DNA from: Shimia sp051201625
Lineage (GTDB): Bacteria > Pseudomonadota > Alphaproteobacteria > Rhodobacterales > Rhodobacteraceae
DNA: 64,000 bases
Reading direction: 5' to 3'
NCBI RefSeq assembly: GCF_051201625.1
Contig: NZ_CP179203.1
Coordinates: 496,001-560,000, forward strand
Shown here one piece after another: positions 8,882-18,278 of the stretch. The stretch's first letter is position 1. Each line of letters starts with the position of its first letter. Below the pieces are notes generated by a model. The model did no database searches. It saw only the letters and a list, made by a program, of their open reading frames with translations, and had not been told where the DNA came from. A program made the translations under genes and the position numbers.

Positions 8882-9352
8882 CTAGGTCAGGTCACGTTTC
8901 ATGAAAATTGAGGAAGAGTTGGCTTGATAGTTCCCAAAAGGTTTGCATTCGACAAACCCATGCGCCCGATACAGGTTATGTGCCTGGACTAGCTTGTTGC
9001 CAGTTTCCAGCTTAATAGAGAGGAGCCTTTGGGCGCGACCCTCTGTTTCTAGGTGACGCATGAATTTGTGCCCTATCCCCTTGCCGCGAGCAGCAGGGTC
9101 AATGAACATCGATTTGACCTCGCCGTAGTCGCCGTGATTGGCAAGTGCAACGCATCCCAGCGTTTTGTCGCCCTCTCGTGCAATGAAGAACTGAATTTCG
9201 GGTGCACACAATTCGTCTATCGACAGGAAGTGGTTTTCTTCAGGGCTGAATAACGATTGCATAAGTGCATGACTGGCCTGCAAAAGTGCTGTGGCTTGTT
9301 GATCGCGTGGATTGCCCGATAAAACTCGAATTATGGACGAAACGTCGGTCAT
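8882..9352 (-). CDS. GNAT family N-acetyltransferase
   Basis: This cytoplasmic acetyl-CoA-dependent transferase of about 156 residues has the acetyl-CoA pyrophosphate loop (motif A) DPAARGKGIGHKFMRHLE, containing R-G-x-G-I-G. It is followed by LETGNKLVQAHNLYRAHGF, the typical C-terminal GNAT signature. The start at 9352 is preceded by GGGAGGA at good spacing, so I reject an upstream 14-residue extension. It is divergent from DUF1636. The acceptor substrate is unknown. Confidence 0.87.
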   Translation of the reverse strand: MTDVSSIIRVLSGNPRDQQATALLQASHALMQSLFSPEENHFLSIDELCAPEIQFFIAREGDKTLGCVALANHGDYGEVKSMFIDPAARGKGIGHKFMRHLETEGRAQRLLSIKLETGNKLVQAHNLYRAHGFVECKPFGNYQANSSSIFMKRDLT

Positions 9353-9438
9353 GTCGGCATCCTCCCATAATTTGTCGTAGTGCTTGTGTCGCATTGCGTC
9401 ACCCGCTAGTCCAGTCCTGGTAAGGTAAAGGCCGTGTA

Positions 9439-9774
9439 ATGAGTAATTTCATCTATGTCTGTAATACCTGTTGCGCGGATGACTCGCCGCCGTCGGGTGT
9501 TGACTTTGCGGCGCATCTGAATAATGCGTGCGTTCCAAATGTTGAGGTTAGATTGGTCAGCTGTTTGAACATGTGTGACCAGCCGCTTGCGATGGCGCTG
9601 CGTGCGACGGGCAAAGTTGCTTACCTTTTCGCGGGTGTGCACCCCGAAAAGGATGTTGAAGATACACTAGCTCTCATGAAATTGTATCGCGATACAACAG
9701 ATGGAATAATTGAAGATGCACGTCCAGCGGGCCGGGTGCGGTTTTGTCTAAAAGGTCGCATACCAGCTCTTTGA
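9439..9774 (+). CDS. DUF1636 family metal-binding-like protein
   Basis: This 111-residue soluble protein begins with a cysteine cluster (CNTCC) and has a second pair in SCLNMCD, an arrangement resembling thioredoxin-like [2Fe-2S] ferredoxins. The C-terminal VRFCLKGRIPA is typical of DUF1636, a family often found in B12 and cobalt gene neighbourhoods. Here it converges on cbtA, 19 bases away, which supports a link with cobalt or cobalamin. The exact role is unknown. Confidence 0.8.
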   Translation: MSNFIYVCNTCCADDSPPSGVDFAAHLNNACVPNVEVRLVSCLNMCDQPLAMALRATGKVAYLFAGVHPEKDVEDTLALMKLYRDTTDGIIEDARPAGRVRFCLKGRIPAL

Positions 9775-9793
9775 GCGACGCAGGTAAGCCAGC

Positions 9794-10492
9794 TTAATTT
9801 ACGTGCCAGTTGTCGCCACGATCGAAGAAATAGCCGCTGAAATAACCGAGCAGACTCCAGCCAATAAGCGCGACTCCTAAAGAAATTGTCGCAAATTCGG
9901 CTGAGAGCTCGGGAGGTGCGATGCCGAAGTACGTATCGAGGTGCGGCGCTCCTATAAAGTGTGGTAGAAGGATCGCAGTAAGCCCCAAAATGTGTGCTGG
10001 CAGTGTCTTTCCAAACGCAATCAAAGCGAGACCGAACCCGGTGGCAATAATAGTTGCAAACCACCAGATCTGGCGTGGTGCCAGCTCGGCAGCTGGCGTT
10101 CCAGGTAGTTCTGGTGGCAAACCTGCGGCGGGTGCAAGCTGTACAGCAATGAAGCCGCAAAAACCCCAGAGGAGACCACGTCTTGCTGTGATGGACAGTC
10201 CGGTTTTTTCGCGTGCGTAACCCATAGCGGCGACTAACAAAAGAGCGTAGCCAGTGTATGTCACCACATTAAAGCCGACGGTCATTAGGTGCCGGCCCCA
10301 TTCATTTCCAAGCCCGGGCCGATTTTTGTCAGATTGGGTCATACCGTCGACAAGAAAGTGGACGCGCGCACCAGACTCGTACATCTCCCCCTCCAGCAAT
10401 AAAGGGATGACGAAAAGGAACTGAAGCAGGGCGGCGATCAGCCCGGCAATCAGGCCAGCAAACACAGCACTGGACAATAGGTTCTTGGCCAT
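9794..10492 (-). CDS. cbtA: Cobalt transporter subunit CbtA
   Basis: This 232-residue inner-membrane protein has about five to six hydrophobic helices and starts with the family's AVFAGLIAGLIAALLQ helix. Histidine- and acid-containing loops between helices (for example ARVHFLVDG and GAPHLDT) fit a metal-uptake role. CbtAB systems were predicted as cobalt transporters because they occur behind B12 riboswitches, and the same is seen here. It lies 19 bases after cbtB in an apparent two-gene operon. Confidence 0.87.
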   Translation of the reverse strand: MAKNLLSSAVFAGLIAGLIAALLQFLFVIPLLLEGEMYESGARVHFLVDGMTQSDKNRPGLGNEWGRHLMTVGFNVVTYTGYALLLVAAMGYAREKTGLSITARRGLLWGFCGFIAVQLAPAAGLPPELPGTPAAELAPRQIWWFATIIATGFGLALIAFGKTLPAHILGLTAILLPHFIGAPHLDTYFGIAPPELSAEFATISLGVALIGWSLLGYFSGYFFDRGDNWHVN

Positions 10493-10511
10493 TGGTAACC
10501 GTATTAACTGC

Positions 10512-10682
10512 CTAGTGGCAGGGAAATGCCATTGCGTGACGCTGATCGTGGGCTGCGTCGTGCAGCACTGTAGCCTGTGCCATACCAGAAACGGTCAGCA
10601 GGGCAACGCCAATGCTGAAGGCCAAAACGAAAGCCAAGCTATGAGTGCGGACTGCGGTGGTATTTGCGGTTTGGGTCGTCAT
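10512..10682 (-). CDS. cbtB: Cobalt transporter subunit CbtB
   Basis: This 56-residue protein has one membrane helix (about residues 12-34) followed by a histidine-rich tail, HDAAHDQRHAMAFPCH, the hallmark of CbtB and presumably a cobalt-binding site. The ATG at 10682 has AGGAGAAG just upstream, which rules out a longer reading. It is the first gene after the cobalamin riboswitch and is followed by cbtA. Confidence 0.9.
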   Translation of the reverse strand: MTTQTANTTAVRTHSLAFVLAFSIGVALLTVSGMAQATVLHDAAHDQRHAMAFPCH

Positions 10683-10737
10683 ATCTTCTCCTTTTCCCGT
10701 CACACCCGACGGGCGGCAATGGGTCATACGTTATACG

Positions 10738-10915
10738 GCCGGTCTCCTGGCTTACGGGTCAACGCGGCGCATTCCCTTCCCAGAGGTCAAACCCCAGTGG
10801 TATTGAACGCGCGCTCGCCGCTTACAGTCGCGGGGGCGGCTGTGGCTTAAGATTTCTGTCTCTTCCACATTCCAATTTCATCCTAAAGCACGGAAATGCG
10901 CCGTCGGAAGCCGAA
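10738..10915 (-). promoter_or_regulatory. Cobalamin (adenosylcobalamin) riboswitch upstream of cbtBA
   Basis: Read on the minus strand, the leader shows the ordered conserved elements of the B12 riboswitch: GCCGCCCCCGCGACTGTAAG near 10828-10840, the B12-box region ACCACTGGGG, a GGGAAGG motif, and AGCCAGGAGACCGG near 10738-10752, just before cbtB. Binding of coenzyme B12 would fold the leader and repress cobalt import. The outer boundaries are approximate. Confidence 0.9.
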
Positions 10916-11136
10916 TATCCCCTTTTTGACCTGTCTTGGGTCACGCGGTCAAGGCCGATAACGACATATTTGGCAACTGAAGCGCCCTTCACTTCATTGC
11001 CACTCACTTCTCGTTATTTCAATATCTTGTGGATAAATGCTATTGTCTCGGCATATTCTGTGGTTTGGCGTTGACTTAGCGCCTCAGTACTTAGCAAACT
11101 CAGTTCAGTTTGTGGAATCAGGAGTCTTGCCGCGTT

Positions 11137-14100
11137 TTGCGTTTTTCGAAACTCAGACTTAACGGCTTCAAGAGCTTTGTGGACCCGACCGATCTGATCA
11201 TAGCCGATGGGCTGACAGGTGTGGTGGGTCCCAACGGCTGTGGTAAATCCAATTTGTTGGAAGCATTGCGCTGGGTGATGGGGAGAATCGGCCAACCGCT
11301 ATGCGCGGTGGTGGGATGGAGGATGTGATTTTCGCTGGTGCAGCAACGCGTCCTGCACGAAACTTTGCTGAGGTAAATCTTCAAATCGACAACAGTGAAA
11401 GATTGGCTCCAGCTGGCTTCAACGAAGATGACAATTTAGAAATTGTGCGTCGTATCACGCGAGATGTTGGCAGCGCTTATAAAGTTAACATTAAAGATGT
11501 TCGTGCACGAGATGTTCAGATGCTGTTCGCGGATGCGTCAACCGGTGCGCATTCGCCGGCGCTTGTTCGTCAGGGACAGATTTCTGAATTAATTAACTCG
11601 AAGCCTAAGGCGCGCCGTCGTATCTTGGAGGAAGCAGCGGGCATTTCGGGCTTGTATCAAAGACGCCATGAAGCAGAATTGAAATTAAAAGGCGCTGACT
11701 CCAATTTAGCTCGTGTGGATGATGTGATTGAACAGCTTGCCAATCAGTTGGGTCAGCTTGCAAAACAGGCGAGGCAAGCGGCGCGCTATCGAGCCATAGG
11801 TGAGAGTTTGCGGCAGTCAGAGGGCATGCTTTTGTACCGGCGTTGGCGCGAGTCAGATGACGCGCGTTTAAAAGCAGAAGGTGAGCTTCGTGAACGATCG
11901 ATCCTGACTGCGCAAGCGGAGAGTGCAGCGCTAGTCGCTGCAAAAGAGCGGTTAGCATGCGATGAGGCTTTGCCGCCGTTGCGAGAAGAAGAGGCAATTG
12001 CGGCTGCAATTCTGCAACGCCTTCAGGTCCAACGTGACTCTCTGAAAGATCAAGAAACCCACGCATTGCAAATTATCGAAACGCTCAATAACCGCATCAT
12101 TCAGTTGTCCCAAGACATTGAAAGAGAAACTGGGCTTAACCATGATGCAGGTGAAACCATCGAGAGGCTGGAGTGGGAGCAGCGAGAACTTGCCAAGGCA
12201 GGCGATGGTCATGCTGCCCTGCTTGAAGCGGCCTCTGGTGAGGCTCGGGAATCAGCGAGTGTTTTGCAAGAACGTGAGGCCGAACTTGCACAACTAACTG
12301 AAGACGTCGCGCGCCTCGCCGCGCGGCACCAATCTGCAACCCGCCTATTGGAAGATACTCGAAAGACACAGGCCAAGAGTGAAAACGAGGCATCTAAAGC
12401 TCGCGATGCGGTAGCTGCCTCCGGAAAGGCCCTTGCGTGCGCAGAACAAGAGTTGATCCTCGCCAAAAGTGCAGAAGTTGCGGCTACCGAAGCAGCGGAA
12501 GCTGCAGAGGAAAAATTAGCTGTTACCGAAGAGGATCGGGCAGAAACTCAGGCGCGGGAGGCAGACGCTCGGGCGGAACGCTCTGAAGCCGAGGGTGAAC
12601 TCAATGCGCTGCGTGCTGAAACCACGGTATTGGCGAAGTTAGTAGAGCGTGATACGGCTGAGGGTGGTCAAATCCTTGACCGATTACAAGTTCAGCAAGG
12701 GTTTGAAAAAGCGCTTGGTGCGTCTATGGCGGATGATCTGCGCGCTCCAGAGGTGGACGAAGATGGCCCCTCTGGTTGGTTTGTGTTGCCAAGTTATTCT
12801 GATGCGCAACCTCTCCCTGAGGGGGTAACATCTTTGTCGCATCATGTATCTGTGCCGGAGGTTTTGGAACGTCGCATGAGCCAAATTGGGCTTGTTTCCG
12901 CCGAGGACGCGCCGCGACTGCAGCCCTTACTTAAGCCGGGGCAAAGGTTGGTTTCACAGGAAGGTGACCTGTGGCGCTGGGATGGGTTTCGAGCTTGGGC
13001 TGAGGATGCCCCAAGCGCCGCTGCGCTTCGATTGCAACAGCTTAATCGTCTCGAAGATTTAAAACAGTCGATGGTGCGGGCAACTGCACGGACGGACGGT
13101 GCAGTGCACGCACACGAACTTTTACAGGTGCGTCTGCGGGACCTTAGTGAGGTTGACAAGTCCGCACGTGAAGCCCGACGGGCTGCGGACGGTGCTGTTG
13201 CTGATGCCAATCGCGCGCTTAGCCGTGCCGAGGCCGATCGTAATCTTTCTCAAGGACGCCTTGAGTCGTTAGGATTAGCTGTTGCGCGGCATGAAGAGGA
13301 GGCATTATCAGCGCGAGTTCAAGCAAAGGAAGCTGAACTATCCTTCGTGGATATTGGTGATTTAGATGCTGCACGCCAGGACGTTGAAGATGTCAAGATG
13401 ACGGTTGAAGCGGCGCGAATCATGATGATATCACGTCGTTCGGCCCATGATGAGGTACGTAGAGAGGGGGAGGCGCGCCTGAAGCGTACACAAGAGGTTA
13501 CCAAAGAAATCAGTGGATGGCGGTATCGGTTAGAGACCGCGGAGAGACGGATAGGTGAATTGGTCGAGCGGAAAGCAAACTCGGAGAACGAACTTGCCGA
13601 AGCGGGTGGTGCTCCCGAGGAAATCGCGGCCAAGCGAGAAGAACTCAGCGATGCAATCGAAGAAGCAGAGGGTCGTCGACGCGCTGCCTCCGATGTTTTG
13701 GTAAACTCTGAGGGAGCGTTGCGACAGGCTGAGCACGCAGAACGTGATGCTGAGCGTGCGGCCAGCGAAGCACGAGAGGCTCGAGCGAGATCTGAAGCCC
13801 GTGCGGATGCTGCGCGCGGAACTGTGGCCTACTGTACGGAAAGGATCATGGATGAACAGCAGGTTGGACCGACAGAACTTTTGGAGCAACTCGACTTAGA
13901 TCCGGAAAAGATACCTGCTTCTGCATCCATTGAAGCCGATGTGAATCGATTAAAACGCCAACGGGACGCACTCGGTGCGGTCAATTTGCGAGCGGAGGAG
14001 GATGCCAAAGAAGTTCAAACAGAGCACGATGCTCTTATTAGTGAAAAAGAAGATCTTGAAGAGGCAATCAGGACGCTGCGAAATGGTATTGCCAGCTTAA

Positions 14101-14591
14101 ACCGAGAGGGGCGAGAACGGCTCCTGACAGCGTTTGAGCAAGTTAATTCAAACTTCACATTATTGTTCAGGCATCTATTTGGTGGTGGTGAGGCAAACTT
14201 GGTTCTGGTGGAGAGCGATGATCCATTAGAGGCTGGTCTGGAAATCATGTGCCAACCGCCCGGGAAGAAATTGTCGACACTATCATTGCTATCTGGCGGA
14301 GAACAAACGCTAACAGCGCTTGCATTGATCTTCGCGGTATTTCTCGCAAATCCAGCACCCATTTGTGTTCTAGATGAGGTTGACGCACCTCTGGATGATG
14401 CCAACGTTACGAGGTTTTGTGACTTACTCGACGAAATGTGTCATCGCACCAATACCCGCTTTTTGATCATCACCCACCATGCGGTTACGATGGCTCGGAT
14501 GGATCGGCTATTTGGTGTAACCATGGCAGAGCAAGGTGTGTCTCAGCTAGTGTCTGTTGATTTGAAAGCGGCAGAGACTTTGGTGGCTTGA
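11137..14591 (+). CDS. smc: Chromosome partition protein SMC, interrupted by a frameshift
   Basis: This condensin ATPase organises and segregates the chromosome as a dimer. The head has Walker A GPNGCGKSN, the coiled-coil arms fill the middle with a hinge around 12650-13000, and the C-terminal head carries LSGGEQ and Walker B ICVLDEVDAPLD. The reading frame breaks at 11280-11283: the sequence reads ATGGGGAGAAT, where one more G would restore M-G-E-N-R and join the two parts. The restored protein would be about 1150 residues, normal for SMC. The start is taken as TTG at 11137 (R-F-S-K-L follows), with AGGAG upstream. Since SMC is usually indispensable, a homopolymer base-call error is the likeliest cause. 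Confidence 0.92.
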
Positions 14592-14951
14592 GGCTAAATT
14601 TTAATTTTGAACCTTCGTGATAACTAACCAAAGAAATTTTCATCATCTGCAACTTCGTTACTCGCTCATACTATTCAGACTGTTGATAGTGTTTAGAGAT
14701 TTTAACATCTTGGACCCGAGAAATTTATATAGGATTTTGCAGAAATAGTTGCTGACAGGAAGTTGGAGTTACACCGTACCCACATTTCACTCACCTAGAA
14801 TGCCCTCAGGCAGCTATTCAAAAGTGCTGCTGTAACTTTTGTTCTAAGTGCGTGGCCGGTTTGTTAGCAGTGACGATACCCTTATTGCTCCGTTCGCGGA
14901 AGGACAGCGACTTCTGGCCCGGCCGTGAAACCAAAGAATGCGCTCTTTGTT
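14592..14951. other. Gene-free interval between smc and the transglycosylase
   Basis: No frame looks coding. Near 14927-14953 there is an imperfect hairpin (GAAAC-CAAAGA / TCTTTG-TTTC around ATGCGC) immediately after the stop of the leftward transglycosylase gene. It could serve as that gene's terminator, although no T-tract follows on that strand. Confidence 0.45.
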
Positions 14952-16121
14952 TCAGAGCTTTTCCAACAGTTCGATCGTTGGCCAAGCGTCAGCGGGTAAT
15001 TTAAGACGCAATTGCTCCTTTTGAACTGCGGCACGAGTAAGTTTTCCTAGGATGCCGTCAACCTTGCCTACATCATGGCCAAATTTCTTGAGCTTCCTCT
15101 GAAGTTGCTTCATTTGATTTCCGGATAACGCCGGGTCAGGGTTGCCTGTATTGTAGCGCTGGGCACCTTCAAGTCGGGTGGCAAAGTATGCGGCAGTCGT
15201 CACATACACAAAGCTCTTATTCCATTCGAAGTAGACACGATAATTGGGGTAGGCGAGAAAGGCAGGGCCTTTGCGACCTTGTGGCAACAGAAGAGAAGCT
15301 TGTAACTTTGGCAGCTTCCCCTGACGCGGTTGAACGCCAAGCTTGGTCCATTCGCGAGTGCTCATCTGATGATCGAGGCCCGTTTTTGACCAGTCAAGAT
15401 TTTTGGGGATACCCACTTCCTGCAGCCATGGCTCATTTCTTCGCCAACCCAAGTGATTGAGCATTTTGCCACCAGACATCAGCGCGTCTTCGGGTGAGGT
15501 TTTCAGACTCACCTTCCCGTCACCATCGCCGTCAACGCCATTTTCGATAATATCTGCAGGTAACATTTGAACCATTCCGATTTCGCCGGCCCAAGCTCCT
15601 GTGGTTTTGACGGGGTTGAAATCACCCATCTCATACAATTTCAACGCGGCAAAAATTTGTGGCCGGAATAGTGCTGGCCGGCGGCAATCATGCGACAGCG
15701 TTACGAGTGAATTTAATGTATTAAAGTTTCCCTGAAAGGAGCCATAATCAGTTTCAAAAGCCCAAAATGCTAAAAGTACACCGCGTGAAACGCCGTATTT
15801 TTTCTGAATACGGTTAAACACCGCATCATATTGCTCTGATTTTTTACGACCGCGTTCGATGCGATTTTGGCTTATTAAACGTTGCGAAAAATCGGTAAAC
15901 GGCATTTGAAAAACACCTTGCGAACGGTCGGCCTTAAGTGTTTTGGGATCTTGACGTACGTTGGCAAAAAACGGGTCGACAGTGGCCTTGGAGTGCCCTT
16001 GGGACATGGCTTCTTTCTTTAAACCTTTTACAAATCCGTTGAACGATCCGCCACATGGAATTTCGGCCAGAGCCATCCCAGCCATGAGGGAAGCGACGGC
16101 GAGAATGGTGATAAACTGCAT
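14952..16121 (-). CDS. Secreted lytic murein transglycosylase, MltB/SLT_2 type with C-terminal PG-binding domain
   Basis: This periplasmic peptidoglycan-cleaving enzyme of about 389 residues has a signal peptide (LAVASLMAGMALA). The SLT_2 domain shows the catalytic glutamate in AFWAFETDYGSF, then WAGEIGMVQMLP, then an EF-hand-like calcium loop DGDGDGKVSL as in E. coli Slt35. The last 60 residues (LQRKLKKFGHDVGKVDGILG) are a PG_binding_1 repeat. The ATG at 16121 has AGAGGA upstream; 38 extra upstream residues are not supported. It lies 59 bases downstream of cobD on the same strand. Confidence 0.87.
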   Translation of the reverse strand: MQFITILAVASLMAGMALAEIPCGGSFNGFVKGLKKEAMSQGHSKATVDPFFANVRQDPKTLKADRSQGVFQMPFTDFSQRLISQNRIERGRKKSEQYDAVFNRIQKKYGVSRGVLLAFWAFETDYGSFQGNFNTLNSLVTLSHDCRRPALFRPQIFAALKLYEMGDFNPVKTTGAWAGEIGMVQMLPADIIENGVDGDGDGKVSLKTSPEDALMSGGKMLNHLGWRRNEPWLQEVGIPKNLDWSKTGLDHQMSTREWTKLGVQPRQGKLPKLQASLLLPQGRKGPAFLAYPNYRVYFEWNKSFVYVTTAAYFATRLEGAQRYNTGNPDPALSGNQMKQLQRKLKKFGHDVGKVDGILGKLTRAAVQKEQLRLKLPADAWPTIELLEKL

Positions 16122-16180
16122 GTGAAATCCTCTTTGTGAACCTGAACCAAGAGTAGCAGTATGAACACATAGAACAACAC

Positions 16181-17089
16181 TCAGATTAAAGAAAACAAGA
16201 CCAGTATTAATACTACTGCGGCCCACACGCGCCAAAGAGTTCGACAGGCATCATCAATGTCATTTAGTGTAAGCTGCTGGCGCCCAGTGGGGTGTACAAA
16301 TTCTAAATCCTGAATGATGCCATCATAGCTGCGAGGCCCTGCGATGGCGATGTTGAGCGCTCGGGCGAGGGCCGCTTCGGGCCAACCCGCATTTGGAGAA
16401 CGGTGTAATCGCGCGTCGGATTTGATGTTGGGCCACCCTGCCAAATCTTGGTGTGTGATGGCGATCAGGAATGCGGTAAGTCTAGCCGGAAACCAATTGA
16501 GTAGATCGTCAAGCCGCGCCGAGGCCCAGCCGAAGGCAGAAAATCGGTCGTTGTGATACCCGACCATGCTGTCAGCAGTGTTGACGAGTTTGTACATTAT
16601 TAGTCCGGGTAAGCCACCAATTAAATACCAGAAAGCAGGTGCGATAACGCCATCGCTGAGATTTTCTGCCGCAGATTCAATCGCGCTGCGAGCGACGGAG
16701 CTTGCGTCCATATCATTTGTATCGCGGCTGACTATGCGGGCTACCGCACGACGTCCGTCGCCTGTAGAGATTCGTAATGCGTCGCTAACTGCCTGAACAT
16801 GCTCGACTAAAGATCGCTGTGCGAGCAGGATTGCCACTATCACCACTTCTGGCAGCCAGCCAAAAGTGGTGATGAAGTCGCCAAAAACAAAGGCACCCAG
16901 TGCAAAGACCGTAACCATAATCGCTCCCTTCACTTTTCGGAAGGAACCGTAATTAAGTCGCTTCTCGGCCCAACCTAATAACCTGCCCATTAATACTGTT
17001 GGGTGTGGAAATCGGCGCCAGAGCCAGTTTGGTTCACCAAAAATAGCATCCAGAAGCATTCCGAGGATAAGAATCCATGAAGTAGTCAA
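16181..17089 (-). CDS. cobD: Adenosylcobinamide-phosphate synthase CobD/CbiB
   Basis: This membrane protein of about 302 residues attaches the aminopropanol(-phosphate) arm to adenosylcobyric acid in B12 assembly. Family motifs are clear: GMLLDAIFGEP near the start, HPTVLMGRLLGWAE, then SAAENLSDGVIAPAFWY and VNTADSMVGY, and a C-terminal AGWPEAALARAL / YDGI. I chose a TTG at 17089 with AAGGAA six bases upstream; the longer reading adds 17 unrelated residues. It is separated from the riboswitch-controlled cbtBA by about 6 kb and shows no riboswitch of its own. Confidence 0.9.
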   Translation of the reverse strand: MTTSWILILGMLLDAIFGEPNWLWRRFPHPTVLMGRLLGWAEKRLNYGSFRKVKGAIMVTVFALGAFVFGDFITTFGWLPEVVIVAILLAQRSLVEHVQAVSDALRISTGDGRRAVARIVSRDTNDMDASSVARSAIESAAENLSDGVIAPAFWYLIGGLPGLIMYKLVNTADSMVGYHNDRFSAFGWASARLDDLLNWFPARLTAFLIAITHQDLAGWPNIKSDARLHRSPNAGWPEAALARALNIAIAGPRSYDGIIQDLEFVHPTGRQQLTLNDIDDACRTLWRVWAAVVLILVLFSLI

Positions 17090-17279
17090 AGCACGTTCCT
17101 TAGTTAGTTGCGCCGATGTGGAGCGGAAAGCTCCAATCAAAGAGGTTTTTTAGCGTAGGGGGAGATGCAAGACCAAACATGTTGTTGCGCAAGAGACTCC
17201 TGCCATTCTTGGGTACTCTTTACATAATACAGTTGTCACACAGATGTTCCACCAATCACCGTCGTGACTGCATTTCTCG

Positions 17280-17405
17280 TTACTGGGTCGAGATACTTGC
17301 GTGTTCGCGCAGTATATTTTGTTCTTGTTGGGCTGCCGCGCCAATTGCGAGTGAAAGCCATGAAACAGACCAAGGGCCACTGATGTGGTTAAGTTTGGAG
17401 GTCAT
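17280..17405 (-). CDS. Small ORF, 41-residue hypothetical protein
   Basis: An ATG at 17405 preceded by AAGGAG (nine bases upstream) opens 41 codons ending in TAA at 17280. The peptide starts MTSKLNHISGPWSVSWL, continues with a short hydrophobic stretch (WLSLAIGAAA) and ends in a polar tail QQEQNILREHASISTQ. I do not recognise the family. The strong ribosome-binding site and the amphipathic, protein-like composition argue for a real gene. It reads toward cobD, 190 bases away, but need not be co-transcribed. Confidence 0.5.
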   Translation of the reverse strand: MTSKLNHISGPWSVSWLSLAIGAAAQQEQNILREHASISTQ

Positions 17406-17879
17406 GCGTGTGACTCCTTGCGGGCTGCGTTGAACAGAAAGACTGGCTTTTAGCAAGAGATTGGGAAAGTAGAATGTTTTTCCTTCACCAAGGCGTGGTC
17501 GAACTATTGGAAATGAGGGGCTCCGAAGAGGAAACTCAAATCAGGAACTGACTTATGTCTATCTGCATGGCATCACGAGATGGTGGAATGCAAGTTGGCA
17601 AGCTTCGCTAGTTTGCAAAAGGTTAGCGTGTGACTTGCATTTCGATAAGGTTGAGTGAAGTAAAAAACCATCCGTTTTTTTGCCAGTCTCCATAACCTAA
17701 ACTATACCCCATTATTTTTCCGTAATGTGCAGCTGAATAAACTGTGAAAGTGATGTTGAAATAATATGACATCAGCTAAAGAAGTTGAGCGTATCTGCTC
17801 AACTTACTGCATTTAGTAAAATCGTGACTTGACCGAATCTGACAGACGCTTGACCGTGTTGATCATAATGGAGGAAAAG
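17406..17879. other. Interval with a perfect inverted repeat
   Basis: No convincing gene was found here. A perfect 9-base inverted repeat, AAGTTGAGC/GCTCAACTT, lies at 17782-17805 with a six-base loop, about 75 bases before the next start codon. It may be an operator or a small hairpin in a leader; there is no T-tract after it. Confidence 0.45.
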
Positions 17880-18230
17880 ATGACGACTTTTGTGCCACCA
17901 GAAGTGCAAGCTGGCTTAGATGCTGCTCGGAAAAAAGCTCTCAAGCGCCGAAATAGGCTTCGAGTCGAAGCTGACGGACGCAGCTTTCGCGTTTTGAGGT
18001 TTCGTGAGGATGGTTTCACAATGGATATCGATGACGCGCCCAATCTGCGTGGGTTGGTGGATCTGTATGACGGTGGGAGGCACTTTCTTCAATGTTTGAT
18101 CGTTGCATCAGAGCAAGAAAATGGCGAGATGCACTATGAATTTAAACGCGCAACGCCTGCCAATGACAAAGCACCAATAGACTTTGAAAAGGGCGAATTT
18201 GTGCCAGCAGGATTGATCGAGCGCTCTTGA
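17880..18230 (+). CDS. Conserved-looking hypothetical protein, 116 residues
   Basis: This soluble protein begins MTTFVPPEVQ. A basic patch (RKKALKRRNRLRV) is followed by a small beta-rich segment (FRVLRFREDGFTMD, RGLVDLYDGGRHFLQCLIV) and an acidic C-terminus. GGAGG six bases before the ATG at 17880 fixes the start and rules out a 17-residue extension. I do not recognise a named family; the layout is compatible with a small PilZ-like or regulatory fold, but I cannot support that. It converges on the aminotransferase gene. Confidence 0.7.
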   Translation: MTTFVPPEVQAGLDAARKKALKRRNRLRVEADGRSFRVLRFREDGFTMDIDDAPNLRGLVDLYDGGRHFLQCLIVASEQENGEMHYEFKRATPANDKAPIDFEKGEFVPAGLIERS

Positions 18231-18278
18231 GCGCTGTGGAGCAGACCAAGCATCTGACAACCTACCTTTTGAATTGCA

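Noticed and set aside
8587..8904. 105-codon plus-strand frame
   Set aside because: GTG start without ribosome-binding site, Cys/Ser-rich composition unlike neighbours, overlaps the GNAT gene end.
10500..11300. Open frames of 60-136 codons in several frames around the cbtB leader
   Set aside because: They cross the cobalamin riboswitch and lack start signals; the conserved RNA elements explain the sequence better.
13530..13889. 119-codon frame antisense to smc
   Set aside because: It is a shadow of the SMC coiled-coil codons on the opposite strand.
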